64,000 nucleotides of DNA from Cavia porcellus (GCF_034190915.1 NW_026947502.1:32208785-32272784), one strand, 5' to 3'; numbered from the stretch's first letter, positions 43,591 through 56,471 are shown. Numbers and translations are program-made. Notes: generated by a model from the sequence alone, not told the origin.

Positions 43591-45114
43591 AACTGCTCTT
43601 CAGCTATCACCAGGAAAGACAGCTCCCGTGGTAGCATTGGTGGCATCTGCTGCTGAGCACCCTGGTGGCCTGCAGCCTCTAGGCCTGCTGAAATGAGCTG
43701 GTTGGTGTATGTGTGGGAAACCCGCAAGGAAGGGGGTGCAGTCTGGTCATGATATATGTGGCAGGAGGGATCACAAACAGCCACTGACCAAAGCAATCTA
43801 TGCCAGAAGGCAAGGCAAGTATGCAGATCTGGGCTGGCGCATACGCTAAGTCTAGTAACCACTCTTCTGTGTCATGATCTATACAGTTCCCTTCCCCAGC
43901 CTTTCATTTCCAAATCTGCCTGTCTACATCATTCAGTAGTCATTGATCCCTCTATTTATTACTGAGTTCCTGTGCTGCTCTGAATATGGACTTGGTCTCA
44001 ATCCCTGTAATCAGGCAGCGTGTCTCCTAGACAGGCAGACCACAATGTGACAGGCAGTGTGATAGAAATGTGGTTGGGATATAAAGGTGGGCACCAGAGA
44101 AAGACTGTTTGGAGTAATATAAAAAATCAACACAAAAAACTGCTTTGTAGGTAAAAGTTAATTTATCTCTCCAGGTTTTCTGTCCACAGAAGATGTGGCA
44201 CCTCTGCTTCAGGAAACTCTCTGAAACCATATTCCTTTCATTCCTAGCCCAAGACCTTTATCCTCTTACCCAAGCTGATGACATTGTTCCATGTGGCAGG
44301 ACGAAGGAAGAGAAGGAGAGGAGGCCAAAGGTACATGCCAGCTCTCTAAGAAGGGCTTTTGGATGATACCACATGGAGTCACTTTCATCTATACTCTGAT
44401 GGCCAGAACACCACCTCATGTAGTCCAAGTGACCATATATAGCTGCAAGAGAGCCTGGGAAACAGTTTTTCTGTTGACCATTTACCCAGCTAAAAATGCT
44501 TACTACGAGAGAAAGAAAGACAACCAGAAGTCTCTTCATAGCCACATAGCACAAGAGATAATGGTGGTGGGATGAGGGAAGGTTTCTTGGAGATGGCAGC
44601 TGACATGTCTTAAGGGGTGAACAGGAACTGGCTGTACACAGAGGAAGGAAAAAGACTTTCAGATAGAAAAGTCACGTGAGTGGAGCATATGGTTGCAATA
44701 CAATAGCCTATTGTGTGTGTGTGTGTGCGTGGGATGCATGCAAGCATGCATGTACCCGTGGGTAGCTATAAGATTTGACCCTGGGAAGATGGACAAGTCA
44801 TGTACCTTGTGAATCTCATAAATCTCTCTAAGAGCAGTGGGGAGCCCCTGACCTTAGGAATCTGAATCTACAAGTGGAAAAGAGTGAAGAGAGTAGGGGA
44901 GAAGACAGGGTCTCTCTGGTGGTTGGGCTACTGACTTTGGGTACAGGAGGAACAGGCAGGATGTTGGAAGGATAGAGTCTTCCCTTTGCTGAGCTTGAAG
45001 AAATTGGTCAGGGGTAGAGAGAGCAATTGGGGTGGTGGGGTCAGAAGAGCTGGACCAAGAAAACATTGGACTTTTCACTTATATACATGTTGAGGCATGA
45101 AAGCATATGAGTGA

Positions 45115-45158
<44 letters not shown>

Positions 45159-46220
45159 ATTGCAGAGGTGGGGCAGTGGTGACTGTGCCCACATCTGGAG
45201 TGTGGCTCTAAGTAGGAGATGAAGGCCACTGGAGTCAGTTGGGGTCTGGAGTTGAAATCAGCTCTTAGGATGAGCCATGGGTTGTCCCACCGATTACTCT
45301 TCAGAGGTGAGGCCAGGTCCCAGGAGGAGAGGAAGGCAGTGTATGCAGTGCCACACTGCTTCACAACTAGTAGGTGCTACTGTGACCCTGGCTCCTATTA
45401 TCACCTTCACTGTCAACTGCGTTGAGGGCTGGATGGCATCTGGAGGCTTGGAGAGCTATTGTTTCACAAGTTTATTCCTGGACAGGGAAACATGTCTCCA
45501 GAAAGATCAAGAACAGACTTTGCAGGCCACAGTCCGGAATTGTGGGTCAGGTACCAGTGTCTGCAGACGGTGAGGTACGTGTCGCTAGGAAACCGGACAG
45601 GCCTCTGCCAGACGGAGTTGGAAAGCTCCCTGCATGGAGGGCTGGGCAAGGGAGCCATTCCTCTGGTGCCCCAGGGATAATAAGGACTTCAGAAAGGACA
45701 GCTCTGACTCAGGGCTGAAAGAGGCTTTACTTCCTTGTTTGGCGGCTTAAAAAAAGGCAAACAGAAGCTTTTCTCCTTTGGGGATCAATGTGAATCCCAG
45801 AAAATCCCATTATTTCCCTTGGAGATCAGTGGCCTGCTCTTGAGGGCTTTCTCTTCCCCAAGGCAACAGCTCTCTTCTGGCTCTGTGTGAGTGCTGCCGC
45901 TGCCGCTATGAGGCCTGGAGTTGAGGGGGCGGGAACAGGGCACAGGTGAGCCCAGATGACAGCTGCCTCCTCTCCCTTTTTTCATTCTAAGTTGAATATG
46001 GTTGCTCACCCCTGACCCCCACAACCTGAAGAGAAGACAGTTGTGTGTGGGGCAGAGGGGTGGGAGGGGCTAAAGCACTAAGCAAATGGTTTTCAGCATT
46101 CTCTTCCAGAATGAGGCTTTACCCTAGAACATGCCTGAGAAGTCCCTCTTCCCTAGACTTCTGGCTCCATGTAAGGCCTACACCTGGGGTGTCACTTCCA
46201 ACCAGGCTTCTCAGCAGGTG
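43591..46220. other. Unique flank of the provirus; no gene recognised
   Basis: Right-hand host flank. It has GT repeats at about 44713-44730 and 45120-45158 and no SINE or exon that I can identify. Open frames up to about 107 codons occur on both strands without domains. A GC-rich patch with 'gctgccgctgccgct' near 45893 is too small to call. Confidence 0.5.
45120..45158. repeat. TG dinucleotide microsatellite
   Basis: About 19 uninterrupted TG units. Confidence 0.95.
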
Positions 46221-46224
46221 CAAT

Positions 46225-46400
46225 AAAATCATCATGAGAAGATGGTTGTGACATTTACTGAGCCTTTGCTATGGGGTGGCACGGGGTAAGCATCCTCATT
46301 TGTCTCACTGCTCTGTGAGGAAGATCTGAGCATTGTCTCCATTTCACCCATGAGACCAAGGAATAAAGAGACCAGATTACAAAATCATGGGCACCCACAG
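46225..46400 (+). repeat. MIR-like SINE fragment
   Basis: 'gacatttactgagcctttgc', 'ggtaagcatcctcatttgtc', 'gtctccatttcacccatgag', 'accaaggaataaagagacc' run in MIR order on the plus strand. Confidence 0.6.
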
Positions 46401-46649
46401 CAAGCGATAGGGAAGGAAAAGCGACAACTCTGCCTTGCATACTGACACTTTCTAAGAAATTGCCTTTGTTGGGTTGAAAGTCCAGTTCAGCTTTTCTGAA
46501 GAAGGAAATCTATGGAGAATCCTGGAGCACCCATCCATGCTGACCACCGGCAGCTAGCTTTGCATTCAGTGAATAACCAGGGCCTTTTTTTCCAGAGTCT
46601 CATCCTATATCTGCCCATCTTGCATGTGTTGAGTGCTGAGCCATGGCAG

Positions 46650-46780
46650 GGGAAGAGCTCACCGCTTGCTATGTGCCAGGCCCCAGGCCAAGTATGTGTC
46701 AAGTGTATGTTACAACATCTGTCCTCACTTGTCTTCATCATTAGACAAATGACCAAGGTTGGGTAACCTGCCTGTAACGT
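46650..46780 (+). repeat. MIR-like SINE fragment
   Basis: 'cgcttgctatgtgccaggcc', 'ttacaacatctgtcctcact', 'gacaaatgaccaaggttggg' fit the MIR 3' half. Confidence 0.55.
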
Positions 46781-46789
46781 GGAGTCCAG

Positions 46790-48715
46790 GCATGCTCATA
46801 ATTTGATCCATTAAGTTCTGGGACACCACTAGGGACATCTCTCCTGGCTGTGGGGACAGTTTTTCCTTGATTGTCTGCCTAATTCTCAATGGTGCTTCTT
46901 AAAGGGTCTGATTTCCTCGGGGTGACCCCTGTATCAGTGAAGTATTTCTTTCCCTGTCACTTCTAATTCAGATGAACACGGGTGGGCTGTATTGGGAAGC
47001 CCAGAAGCCAAAGTCCTCCATTTTCAAGAGCCTTGTTTGACCCTTAGACACTCAGGCATAGGAATGAGGATGCACAGTAGCAACAAAATCTTTTGGAGAT
47101 GTGCTGTAGTGCAGAGAGAAGGGTCTTTCATTAGCATAAGAAGGGTTCCATTGAAATAGGTGCTCCAAAGAGCACTTGAGCGCTGTTTGTTCTTTCAAGT
47201 AGGGAAAAGTCCTCAGCTCTGTGGCCTGTTGGGCTGGCCTTAAGCTGCTCTTGCAGAGCCTGCTGTGTATTGTAGGAGCTCACTACATCCTGAAGAAGCT
47301 CACTGATCCTGCAGGAGCCTGCTCAGGATTGTCAGCTTTCCCATGCCAGCTACTTCTTTTCCAGTCCTCGCAGCATTTTGAACATCCCAGACATTGGCTT
47401 TAATTCAAGAACTATGGACCAAGGTGCTCCAGTGGGCACCAGAGCACAGCCCAGCTCTTCCGTTTTGCAGTATTTGTCCTGCCTGGGACGGTCACCTTAT
47501 CCTTAGCTTGGGTTCCTTCATTTGGCCAGGACTTCTCAGCTGGACCTCTAGAGCCTGCGTAGCTTGTGGGTATATTGATTATGGATTTGTGCTTACTTAA
47601 CCTGGAGAAGGAGTTTAGGCCAAGAGGGGACCAATGGCCAAAGGTCAAAGGTTAAGAGGGTTAAGCCTTCACCTTAGAAGGTCACTCATCAGATTAAAGC
47701 AAGTGTCTCCCAGGTACTTTCCTAAAAGTTAGGGCAAAAGTAGGCCTTCAGGGAATATTCATCCACTTACTAAGAAAATGCCATACTCTCAATATGAAGA
47801 GTCCATACCCTCGCATCTTGTTATCAACATCTGGTCTCCATCTGGAGCAAGTTACTGTCTCTCAGTGCTTCCATTTCTTCATCTTTCCAATAACAAGCTT
47901 GGATTTGATCTATTAGCAAAGGGAGAACCTTCACTGTGTTGGCCAGTTAGATACATTTCTTACATACATTTCGGCTTTTGGGCAGTGAGAAGGCATCAGG
48001 CCAGACAGGGTAAGGGCTGGGGAGGATAGTGGCCCCAACAAGGATTCCTGAGGGGAGGGCTCTGGCATTTTTCCTGGGGAATCTGGTGATCAGGGCAGAT
48101 CTTTTAGTTTGTAATGGAGCAGTGAGGGGGCTGGGCTTCAATTCTACCTACATTTTCCCTTCCTAAGAGCATGCAGTGTTGGATGGCTTTGACTCCAAAG
48201 CACCTGATTAATGAAGCCTGACTAAAATGCTGGAGAGGTGGGGGGTTCTGATTTGTCTTGAACCTATGATGGAGTTCTCTCCACAGGGCCTGGTGAGAAG
48301 GACATTTGTCCATCTGCTTGCCTTTTAACAGTCAAAAGGCAGTGTCAGTGTGGTGATCAGGCTGGTGATACGCTAGATCTGCTGGGGTATAGCCAAAGGA
48401 TGCAGGCCTAATGGGGAATGGGCACAGGAGCATTGTGGGTAGCTGCACTGTCAAGGCTGCACTTTGGTGAGTAAAGGGAGCCAGACTGGGTAGAGAAGGA
48501 AACTGAGACAGAGTGAATTACTCAGGCTGTCCTCCTCCTCAGAGGGCTCTATGCTCCCATGCGGAGCAGTGCTCAATCCACCTCTACAGGATGCTCAGGT
48601 CAAGGCAAGGCTCTTTACGACTGCCCCTTCTCATCTGGGTGGGCCAGGGAGAAACAGCTGACCCTAGGAAGAACACTACAGGTTGAAGCTGGGATGATCA
48701 AAGATCTATCTTCTG
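46790..48715. other. Unique sequence, no gene recognised
   Basis: No repeat or exon is recognised in this ~1.9 kb. Frames of 60-83 codons overlap on both strands without domains. Confidence 0.5.
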
Positions 48716-48719
48716 GGGT

Positions 48720-48955
48720 TTGCTAGCCTGGCTCTGGAATCAGGAGGACTGAGAATGAATCTAAGGGCCCATTTCTGGCAGTGAAATTTGGGCAGATTAC
48801 TTAACTTCCCAGTGCTTATCTGAGGGCTCTCCATCTCTACACTGGATGGAAAAATAATGAACCACCAATGAGGCTGGCACATGAAGTGCAGAGTACTGTA
48901 ACACTGTCAAGTGCTTGATAAATGGTAAGTGACACCAAACAGCAAGGGGAAGAAA
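48720..48955 (+). repeat. Long MIR-like SINE
   Basis: 'tggctctggaatcaggagga', 'gggcagattacttaacttcc', 'cagtgcttatctgagggctc' and a late 'tcaagtgcttgataaatggt' follow the MIR consensus almost end to end. Confidence 0.65.
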
Positions 48956-49099
48956 GGATGAAACATTGAATGAGTATGATATTCAAGGTTCTGGGAAAAG
49001 TCTCTGCTTTGTTTATTTACTTATGGCCCGGGGAGTACAGTCCTGATGACAAACATCAATAACCCCTGACATTCTAGAGTGGTCAGCCCAGTGTGAGTG

Positions 49100-49235
49100 C
49101 CAGTTATCTGTATTGTTTATGACATTTGATCTTATCAACAGTTGCATCCGGGGTGCTGCTGCTACTGCAGTTTTACAAATGAGTCCACTGAGGCTTGGAG
49201 GTCCTGCATCAAATGGAGGATTCAAAGACCTATGC
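49100..49235 (+). repeat. MIR-like SINE fragment
   Basis: 'gacatttgatcttatcaaca', 'ctgcagttttacaaatgagt', 'ccactgaggcttggaggtcc' match the MIR 3' half. Confidence 0.5.
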
Positions 49236-49239
49236 TCAC

Positions 49240-50990
49240 TCTGACCTTGGGCCTAGGAATGGTACTCCATAAGGGCCAGAGGACTGCCCGTCTATGAAGC
49301 AGAAAGCAGTAGAGAGTTGTGAAATTGACAGATCAAAAAGGCAGAGGATGTCATAGCTCTGAACACCAGTTACTGACCATATACTTAGTGTGAACACAGG
49401 GATTTAAGACTCAGCAAGGCCCAGGGCATAAACCAGAGAAAGTGCATCCAATGTCTGGGTGGAGCAGCCTCCCAGGGGGCTTTTGAAACTGAGAGTCTCC
49501 AGACTCTCAGGGGGTGGGGCCTGTGATGTTCCCTTTCACAGCAGGGATGGATGTGGCAATCAGAGACAGATGGCAGTCTCCTGTGAGGCAAACGGGAGGA
49601 GAGGGGAAGCCCCTGCTCACTGAAGAGAAGAGGGTCAGCCTGGGAGCAAAGCTCACTGAGAGGTGCTTCCCCCCTGGGCATTGTTATCATGGAGGCTTTG
49701 CCCTGGCGTAGCCTTAGAACAGCCCGGAACTCCAGTGACTGTCACTGCTAGGCAGCAGCGCAACAGAGTCAGAGCTGTCCTGGTTGTGCACCAGGGCAGA
49801 GTACAGGAGAGCTATCTTATTCTGGGTGACTTCAGACAAGACCTCCATCAATGCCTCAATCAACTGGGAAATAAAGCTGATGCCACTGCCCACCTCAGGC
49901 ATTCTCGGGCCCAGGAGCACTCAACTGGCATTACATAGGCCGGGGCTGGAGGTTCTCCCCATCACTCAGTACCCAGTAAGATTTTCAGGAATGTCACATT
50001 GTTGTTGTGGGGTTACTGAGAGGTAGAAAAGGCAAGAGATTTTTTTTACTAGTTTCTTGACTGTGGTAATAGCTGAGGGCCTAGACCTTAATTTGGGAGC
50101 CTTTGGAAAGTGAATTGGGGCTGGGCATTGTGTGTGTTTGGGGTTGCTGTGTTTGCTTTGGGTGTGGTTGATAACACAGGAAAGGGAGAGATGACCCTTA
50201 GCTGGAATAAAGGTGGGCACTGGGATGGTCCTGAGCCTCTGGGCTAGTAGAAAGACAATCTTCAATTAGCTCTGTGCATTACTGAAGCTCTCTCTTAAAG
50301 TCAGTGGCCAGAAGGCAGTGCAGTCTCCCAGCCTCCTCTGCCCAGCAGGGTCCCCTCACAGGCATGCTCGCTGGGAAGCCCATTTCAGTCTGGGACCATC
50401 GGCACCCTGCAGACTCACCTCCTTCCTCATCCTTTCCCCTCACCCTCTTTCTTGGTAGAGACTGGGGGAATGAACAGATCGCTAACCATAGACCACTGGC
50501 CCTTCCTGGCTTAGCCTTGGGCAGACTAAGTGAGGAGACCCTGCCTTACTTCCCATGTTAGGGTGCCCCACTGTACTAAATGTGGCTGGAGGAAATGGGG
50601 ACTGAGGGCTCCCAATCTGCTGCTAGAGGATGGGAGGTGACTGCAAGGTCAGGTCAGGGACCTCTGAACCAGTCACAGAAGAAACAGGAACCTGTCAGGC
50701 TTGGAGTCCATGTTTACAAGGAAACCCTTCAGCCTGAGCACCACCCCGCATCATATTAAGGACTTCCATCTACAGTTCCAGATCCTCCATTTAATTTATA
50801 TAGGGCTATGGAAGCTAGCAAATTTACACTTGACCAAAGGACAGCCATATTACAATTACTTAAATGTTTATTCACTTCAGTTTTATTAGCGATTCACCCC
50901 CTCAAAAAAAAAAAAAAAAAATCCTAAACCTTGCCTTTGGCCCAAGAAAAACCCGGGGCTTTGTGATTCTGTTTTGTGGGCTTGTGGCTG
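49240..50990. other. Unique sequence, no gene recognised
   Basis: Nothing recognisable apart from an A-run at 50904-50921. Open frames near 49.4-50.3 kb overlap in antisense and lack domains. Confidence 0.5.
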
Positions 50991-51195
50991 TGGGTGGAGT
51001 TGGTGGGAGACCGCCCGTCCCTCTCTGCCAGCCACCGCAGCATTTCAGGAGGTGCCAGATTGTGTGGGCGGCATCGCCTAGGGATGGTGGGACTGGGCTC
51101 CCACCCGGCTGAGGGCAGGAGCGCCTCTGCTCGAAGGAAAGCTCGGCCTCAGCGGCCCTGGTCCCCTCCCCCAGACCAGGGAGGCGGCCGCCGAG

Positions 51196-51215
51196 GGCTC
51201 TCCAATTGGAGAGCC
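51196..51215. repeat. Perfect 20-bp palindrome in the CpG-rich block
   Basis: The sequence from GGCTCTCC through the central AATT to GGAGAGCC equals its own reverse complement over all 20 bases, and the flanking bases do not pair. It could be a dimeric protein site or chance. Confidence 0.85.
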
Positions 51216-53644
51216 TTTCATGTCTTTGTTTTTGCAGTGATTAACCCGTCCGAGCGCGCTGCAAGCGTGGCTCCAGGCAGAGCGGGGGGAGGGGAACGAG
51301 GGCAGGGCTGGGGAAGGGGCTGGGGGTGGCTGAGGGTGGGGGTGGCTGGGGCAGTGGGGGGAAATCTGGGCTTTGTGGCTTTCAAGAGGAACTCAGCTGC
51401 CACAGCAATGGGGCTTTCTAAGGCCTGACTTTGATTTCGATTCCATTAAAGTGCCTGTGTGCTTAGTGTCGCGCGTGGCGAGGACTTGCTGGAGTTTGCA
51501 GCTTTGCCCTGCGGCGCGCACACTGGGAAAGGGCGCACACGGCCGGGATCCCTAAGCCCGCAGGTGGAGGGCATTAAGGAGACCTGCACTTAAACCAGGC
51601 GCCGGCCACTCCTCCAGGAGTCGCATAAAACGGGCGCCTACCCGCTCGCGCCTGCTCCCACGGGAGTCCCCTTCTTTTCCCCGGCGTCGGGACGGGAGCG
51701 AGGCGACCAGCCCTTGTCCGGACGAGGCCGGCACCTGCGGGCCGCTCCACCTCTGCATGCATTTCACACTCTCTATCCTGTTAGCACCCTCACTCCTGCA
51801 CCGATGCGGACTCCCCCTCCCTGCTTTTTTTTTTTTTTTTTTTTATGTCATGTGGATTTAATCTAGTTAGACGATTTTCTGCTTAAAATTGCATTGTTAA
51901 CAGCAATTGTTTAAAAGTGGGCCGAGAGCGAGGGCGCCCAATCTTTGAACCGGACGGATCTTGCATGCCTCCGCTCGCGCCCGTGGCTCACCGCACAAAA
52001 TCGCCAGCGCCGGGCAGAGCTGGGGAGGGGGAGGGAAACACAAAACAATCCTCAGGCTTTCTCTAGCGCCTGAGCTTTTAGAGGCGTTTACCCAAGCGCA
52101 AACAGATGCAAATGTCTCTGCAAACATCGCACAAAGCTATTCAGACAGAGGCGGCCTCTTCGGGCCTCAATAGCACTTTAAATCCAGTCCAATAGCCCCC
52201 AAGTAGAGGTAAAGGGTCCACACGCATTTTTTCATTTTGGCTGGAGGGAGGCGGAGGAGGTGAGGGCCTTCGGAAGCGGGGGCCAAGGGCTGCTCTGGTT
52301 CAATGGTTTGCGCCATCGACCCCAGCTGCCGCGCGCAGAGGACCGCAGCAGTGTGCAGTGGCTCTGGGAACCCTGGCCCTCGGGTCTCGCGAAGACCGCA
52401 GTGCCCTCAAGCCTGTGCCACGGGAATGCGCGCCTCGAGAGACCGCGGGTCCTTTCAGGTCCACAAAGGCCCGGCTAAACCGCGACGCTCACAATAGCAT
52501 GAAAGGGCGCTCTCAGATCCTGAGGGAAAAAAGTGGGATCCCACTTTCCCGAGAAAACTAATAAGCCTTTAACTCCTAGGAACAGCGGCGGCGTTGCGCC
52601 CTTGGTGCATGCAGCGTTGTCAGCGAGCCTGCGCCATCCTAGCCCAGTGGGGGACAGAAACTGTCTTTCAGCAGCTCTAAGATGCCCAGGGGCAGCCGCT
52701 GAAGAGCCAAGACATCTCCTAGCCTCGCCAGCAGAGACGCCTGGGGTCTGCTGGTGTAGTCCCTAACATACCCGAAACTGGAGTGGGCTTCCTCATCTCG
52801 CAGGGATCCACACTCCCTGACACTTCATTGTGAGGACCTCTCGACCCCAGGCTGGCAGAGAAAGAACTGCCAGCAAAAGAAGCCAGAGTAGGCCGGGCTT
52901 GGCTGCCACCTTCTCCAGCTAAGCGCTGGTCCTTCTTTCCTGTAAGCAGGACCTGCCACGCGTGCTCGCGTCAGGCATAGCCCTTCCACCCTCGCCCTGT
53001 TCCGAGAGAGGATACTGTGACCTACCTCACTCACACCACCCACATTCGCCCAGGTCTCTGGAAGTACTGCCCTCGCTGACCTTTAGGCCTGGGAGTCAAG
53101 CTACTCTCAGGAGTAGCCTGAGATCCTTCAACCCTTCTTTCTTAACCGAGGATCCTTTTAATGCAGTTTCTAGGATTAGAAATGCTGGCTTCCCCAAGGG
53201 CAGGGAAAGTTTGGGCTTCTGGGACAAATCTGGAGATACTCAATGGGCAGATTCGGCGGTGTCCCTAAACTTACCTAGAGGACGCTTCTCTGGAACGTAC
53301 AATTAAAATCAACAGTGAATAAACTGTGGAGGTTTTGAGCAAGGAAATCTCCCAGCGGCCCACAGTGACTAACTCTGAGGCTACAATGCCAGGAAGGGAT
53401 TAAGCCGTCCCCGATGACACGTCCCGTACCCAAAGCCTTCTCTGCTACCTGCCTCCCTTTTCCAGTTCATTTTCACTTGCCATCATTCGCTTTGATAGCC
53501 CCGGGCTGTCGTTTTCCAGGGCCCCTATCAACTCCACCCCCGACCCCGCCACACGTGCCAGACTGGATCCAACCGGTGCTTTTTAGAGCCCGCGTTTACA
53601 GCGCACGCGCTTTGCCCCCGCCCAGAATACCCAACGCTGGGGGA

Positions 53645-53770
53645 CTGTAATTATCCCCATCTTTCCGATGAGCACGTACAGGCTCAGAGCGTCTGTTTCT
53701 TGCCAAACAGTGGCGGCGCTGGGATTCGAACCTTCACTCTAGAGTTCAGGCTCTGCTCCGACTTTGTGAC
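53645..53770 (+). repeat. MIR SINE within the CpG-rich block
   Basis: 'ccccatctttccgatgagca', 'caggctcagagcgtctgttt', 'gcgctgggattcgaaccttc' follow the MIR 3' half closely. It is unusually rich in CpG for a MIR, suggesting a locally unmethylated history. Confidence 0.7.
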
Positions 53771-53904
53771 AAATGGAGCTTGTTTCTTCTAAAACCTCAC
53801 CCCGCCCGCAGCACTGGAGACCATTTGTTTCTCCCTGCTGCGGGGTCACAGCCTGTTTCCCAAGAGGGGCGTCCCTGCCGCCTTGGGCAGGTGCAGAGCT
53901 GGGC

Positions 53905-54010
53905 GGGCTTATAGGGCGGGGCGGGGGCGTTATCTCCTGACCGGTGGCGGCCCGCACATCTGTTTATCTGTGAAGCTGCGCTGGATTGGGTTTCCGATGT
54001 TTATCTCCCT
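53905..54010. promoter_or_regulatory. GC-box cluster with three GATA-type motifs
   Basis: 'agggcggggcgggggcgtta' gives overlapping GC boxes. 'gttatctcc', 'gtttatctgtg' and 'gtttatctccc' give three TTATCT (GATA complement) motifs within about 80 bp, the second next to a CATCTG E-box. Candidate core promoter or enhancer; the start site and direction are not determinable. Confidence 0.4.
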
Positions 54011-54204
54011 CCAAGGAGCAATGCGCGGGGGCTGCGGAGAGCACAGCTGCGGGCCCAGCACTGATTGACAGGTCAGGAGCCAGGCCTCCCGCCCTTCCTC
54101 TGTCTAAGTGGGGGCTCTTGGTTGCCCACTGCCACCCAAATCTAAGAGGTGAGCGGGCAGCCGCCCAGGTGCCTCTGGGTTCCTTGGTTGCAGGCACGAA
54201 GACT

Positions 54205-55435
54205 TTCTTCTCTTTAGGGACCATTTCCCCTTAGAGGGGGCAATGTTGACTTGAGAGACAGGAAGTAAGGGGAGGCCTAGAAGACAGGAGGCCAGTGAAA
54301 AATGAAATACAAGTCCATTTCCTAATCTGAAGGAGGCATCCTAGAGGAACTGATAAAAGGCCCTCAGAAATGGCCTCTGTTCCCACAAGCCTGGGGTGAG
54401 TGGAGCCCAGAGTTTCGAAGAGAAGATGTGAGGCCATAAGTATAGCCACCTTACTTAGAAGGCTGCCGGTTTTCACTTACAAGTTCACTTCAGAGAGGAA
54501 TTATTGAGTGTGCTTTATGCACCTGATTTTGTGGACAGATAAGTACGTCCGCCGCAGCCAGGACCTGTCCCTTGCCTTAGTGGTGTGGGCTCCGGGGGAT
54601 AGGAGTCAGGACACTGGACAGTACACATCCTAAAGCTATAACTTGCTGAGATCTCAAATTTTACAGAAAGAACATGCCTGGTCTCATGTGTAATTTGGCC
54701 TGGCTCTGGAGGTGGCTTTATATTTTCAGTGATGAGATATGGGCACCTGGATTTGTTACCTGGGCTACATGGACCAGTATAAATGGAAGTGTTTCAAAGG
54801 GAGAGTGGTCTTGGGTGGGCACATGTCTTCCCTAGCGGAATGGGCACTACTGTCTGGGCTGGAATATCAATAAGTTATTCCAGAGAGACAAGAGGTAGGA
54901 TTTCCAGAAGTGGAGATGGCACTGCTACAGGTATCCTGAAATGAATGGCTGATGGTCCACAAACGCTATCATGTTAGTTTGTTCACTTTTTTATGCTTTC
55001 CTTATGGTATCAGAGCATGGGTCTTGGATACGTTTCTCAAATTAGAAACTACAGCTTCCATAGAAGACCACCAGAAGCAAAACCAGGCTTAGTCCATAGC
55101 TCAAGAGCATAGAGTGTGTTCAGCTGAGTGTTTGTAAATCTTTTTCATAAATTGCCTGAGAGTCAGGCCTGTTTGTTTCCGGCTGAGACCTCTGCCAAGA
55201 GGTCTGAAGGACAGATATATCATCAGTCCCTTGATGGTGGTGAGTCAAGGTCACGTCTATTATAAAACAAGTCCCTTTTCTAGCAGGGACTTGTTTTGGT
55301 TGCTTAAGGCTTTGTGAGTTAGTGGGGCCCTTACAACCATCACAGCTAGTGCTCGAATTCACCAAGATTGAAGCCAGGGCAAGCATAAAGGAGGATGCAT
55401 TCTCAATGATCATGGCCAGGTGGAACTTAACCTAC
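54205..55435. other. Unique sequence, no gene recognised
   Basis: No family or exon is recognised. The small frames on both strands are without domains. Confidence 0.5.
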
Positions 55436-55436
55436 C

Positions 55437-55486
55437 TACCTTCCTTCCTTCCTTCCTTCCTTCCTTCCTTCCTTCCTTCCTTCCTA
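55437..55486. repeat. TTCC tetranucleotide microsatellite
   Basis: About twelve copies of TTCC. The adjoining 55490-55560 resembles a degraded complement of a B1 SINE, which may have seeded the array. Confidence 0.9.
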
Positions 55487-55564
55487 TAGGTTGAGGCCTC
55501 TCTATGTTACTTGCTACCCAGGCAGGCCCCAAATTCATGGTGGTGCATTCTCCCAAGTAGCAAA

Positions 55565-56390
55565 TCTTTATGTCTCTAAAGAGATCCTTATGGTCTCAAG
55601 AAGATGTTTAAGAGGTTAAGACCAGATTTGGACCCACTTGAGGTACAGTAAGGAGCAGGAAGAGGTGAGTCACTGGAGTGGCTGATCAGTGGCAAGGGTA
55701 GGGCCCTAGAGCCTTGTTTGGGAAACATCTTCTAAGGAAGAAAGGAAGCTGGCTGGAGAGGGCCCTGAGGAAAATCTGAGGAGTAAGCACAGGGCCCTCT
55801 CTGTCCTGGGAGCCTTGGGGATGTTTGCTTTCAGAAAGAGAGGCATGGAAATTGTTCTGGGCACAATTCCCAGCCCCACATGAGAGCTGAAGCCAGCACT
55901 TCCTGTGCCCTGTGTTGAGGACTCCCTGGGAGGGTCCTGGAAATCCACTGGGGAGTCTCTGTCACACTGGCCGTTGGTCCAGGTCTCCACAGGAAGCTAG
56001 AGCACCCCCAGCATTTCAGCCACAAGCTATGGCCGTGCCCTGTTCTCCATCCCATTGTAACGGACCCCCTATTAGGCCACCTCCTTTTAGTGGGAGCAAG
56101 ACAAAGGCTGGGCTCCAAAGAGAGGCTTCTCTTTCTAAATATTTACCCTATGGCCTGATACGCACTAAGGCTGCCTTTGTGCAGGGCTGCACAGGCACAA
56201 GTCATTGACCCCCAGCCTACTGTGCTTGACAAGGCAGTGGTCAGGCTGCCCGGTCGTCATCTCTGAATGAGGCAGGCTGGAGCATCACCTCTGCCCTGCA
56301 CAGAGGTAGGAGGCCTGCTTCAGATCGCAGGCCACATCCCACGCTGACCTGAGAAGCTAGGATGTTTTTCCTAGCAGCTTGCTTGCCTGT
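55565..56390. other. Unique sequence, no gene recognised
   Basis: Overlapping frames of about 95-98 codons on both strands (55706-56208) have no domain and are antisense to each other. No repeat is recognised. Confidence 0.45.
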
Positions 56391-56393
56391 TTT

Positions 56394-56395
56394 TC

Positions 56396-56471
<76 letters not shown>

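Larger units (their letters stand above)
51000..54200. promoter_or_regulatory. CpG-rich block, candidate CpG island / regulatory region
   Basis: In contrast to the rest of the host DNA in the window, CG dinucleotides are frequent over about 3 kb, with clusters near 51.18-51.30, 51.46-51.73, 51.96-52.06, 52.26-52.50 and 53.87-54.06 kb. There are GC boxes, a NotI-type 'gcggccgc', a T-run at 51826-51844, and repeat-poor AT-rich cores such as 'ggatttaatctagttagacg' (about 51852). No exon can be called: open frames (for example 50976-51428) have no domain. This fits a promoter CpG island or a developmental-gene regulatory block. The gene it serves is not visible. Confidence 0.6.

Noticed and set aside
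50976..51428. 150-codon frame at the edge of the CpG-rich block
   Set aside because: Gly/Arg-rich composition follows from GC-rich DNA. There is no domain, and nothing supports a start or splice sites, although 'tttgtttttgcag' near 51224-51237 looks acceptor-like.
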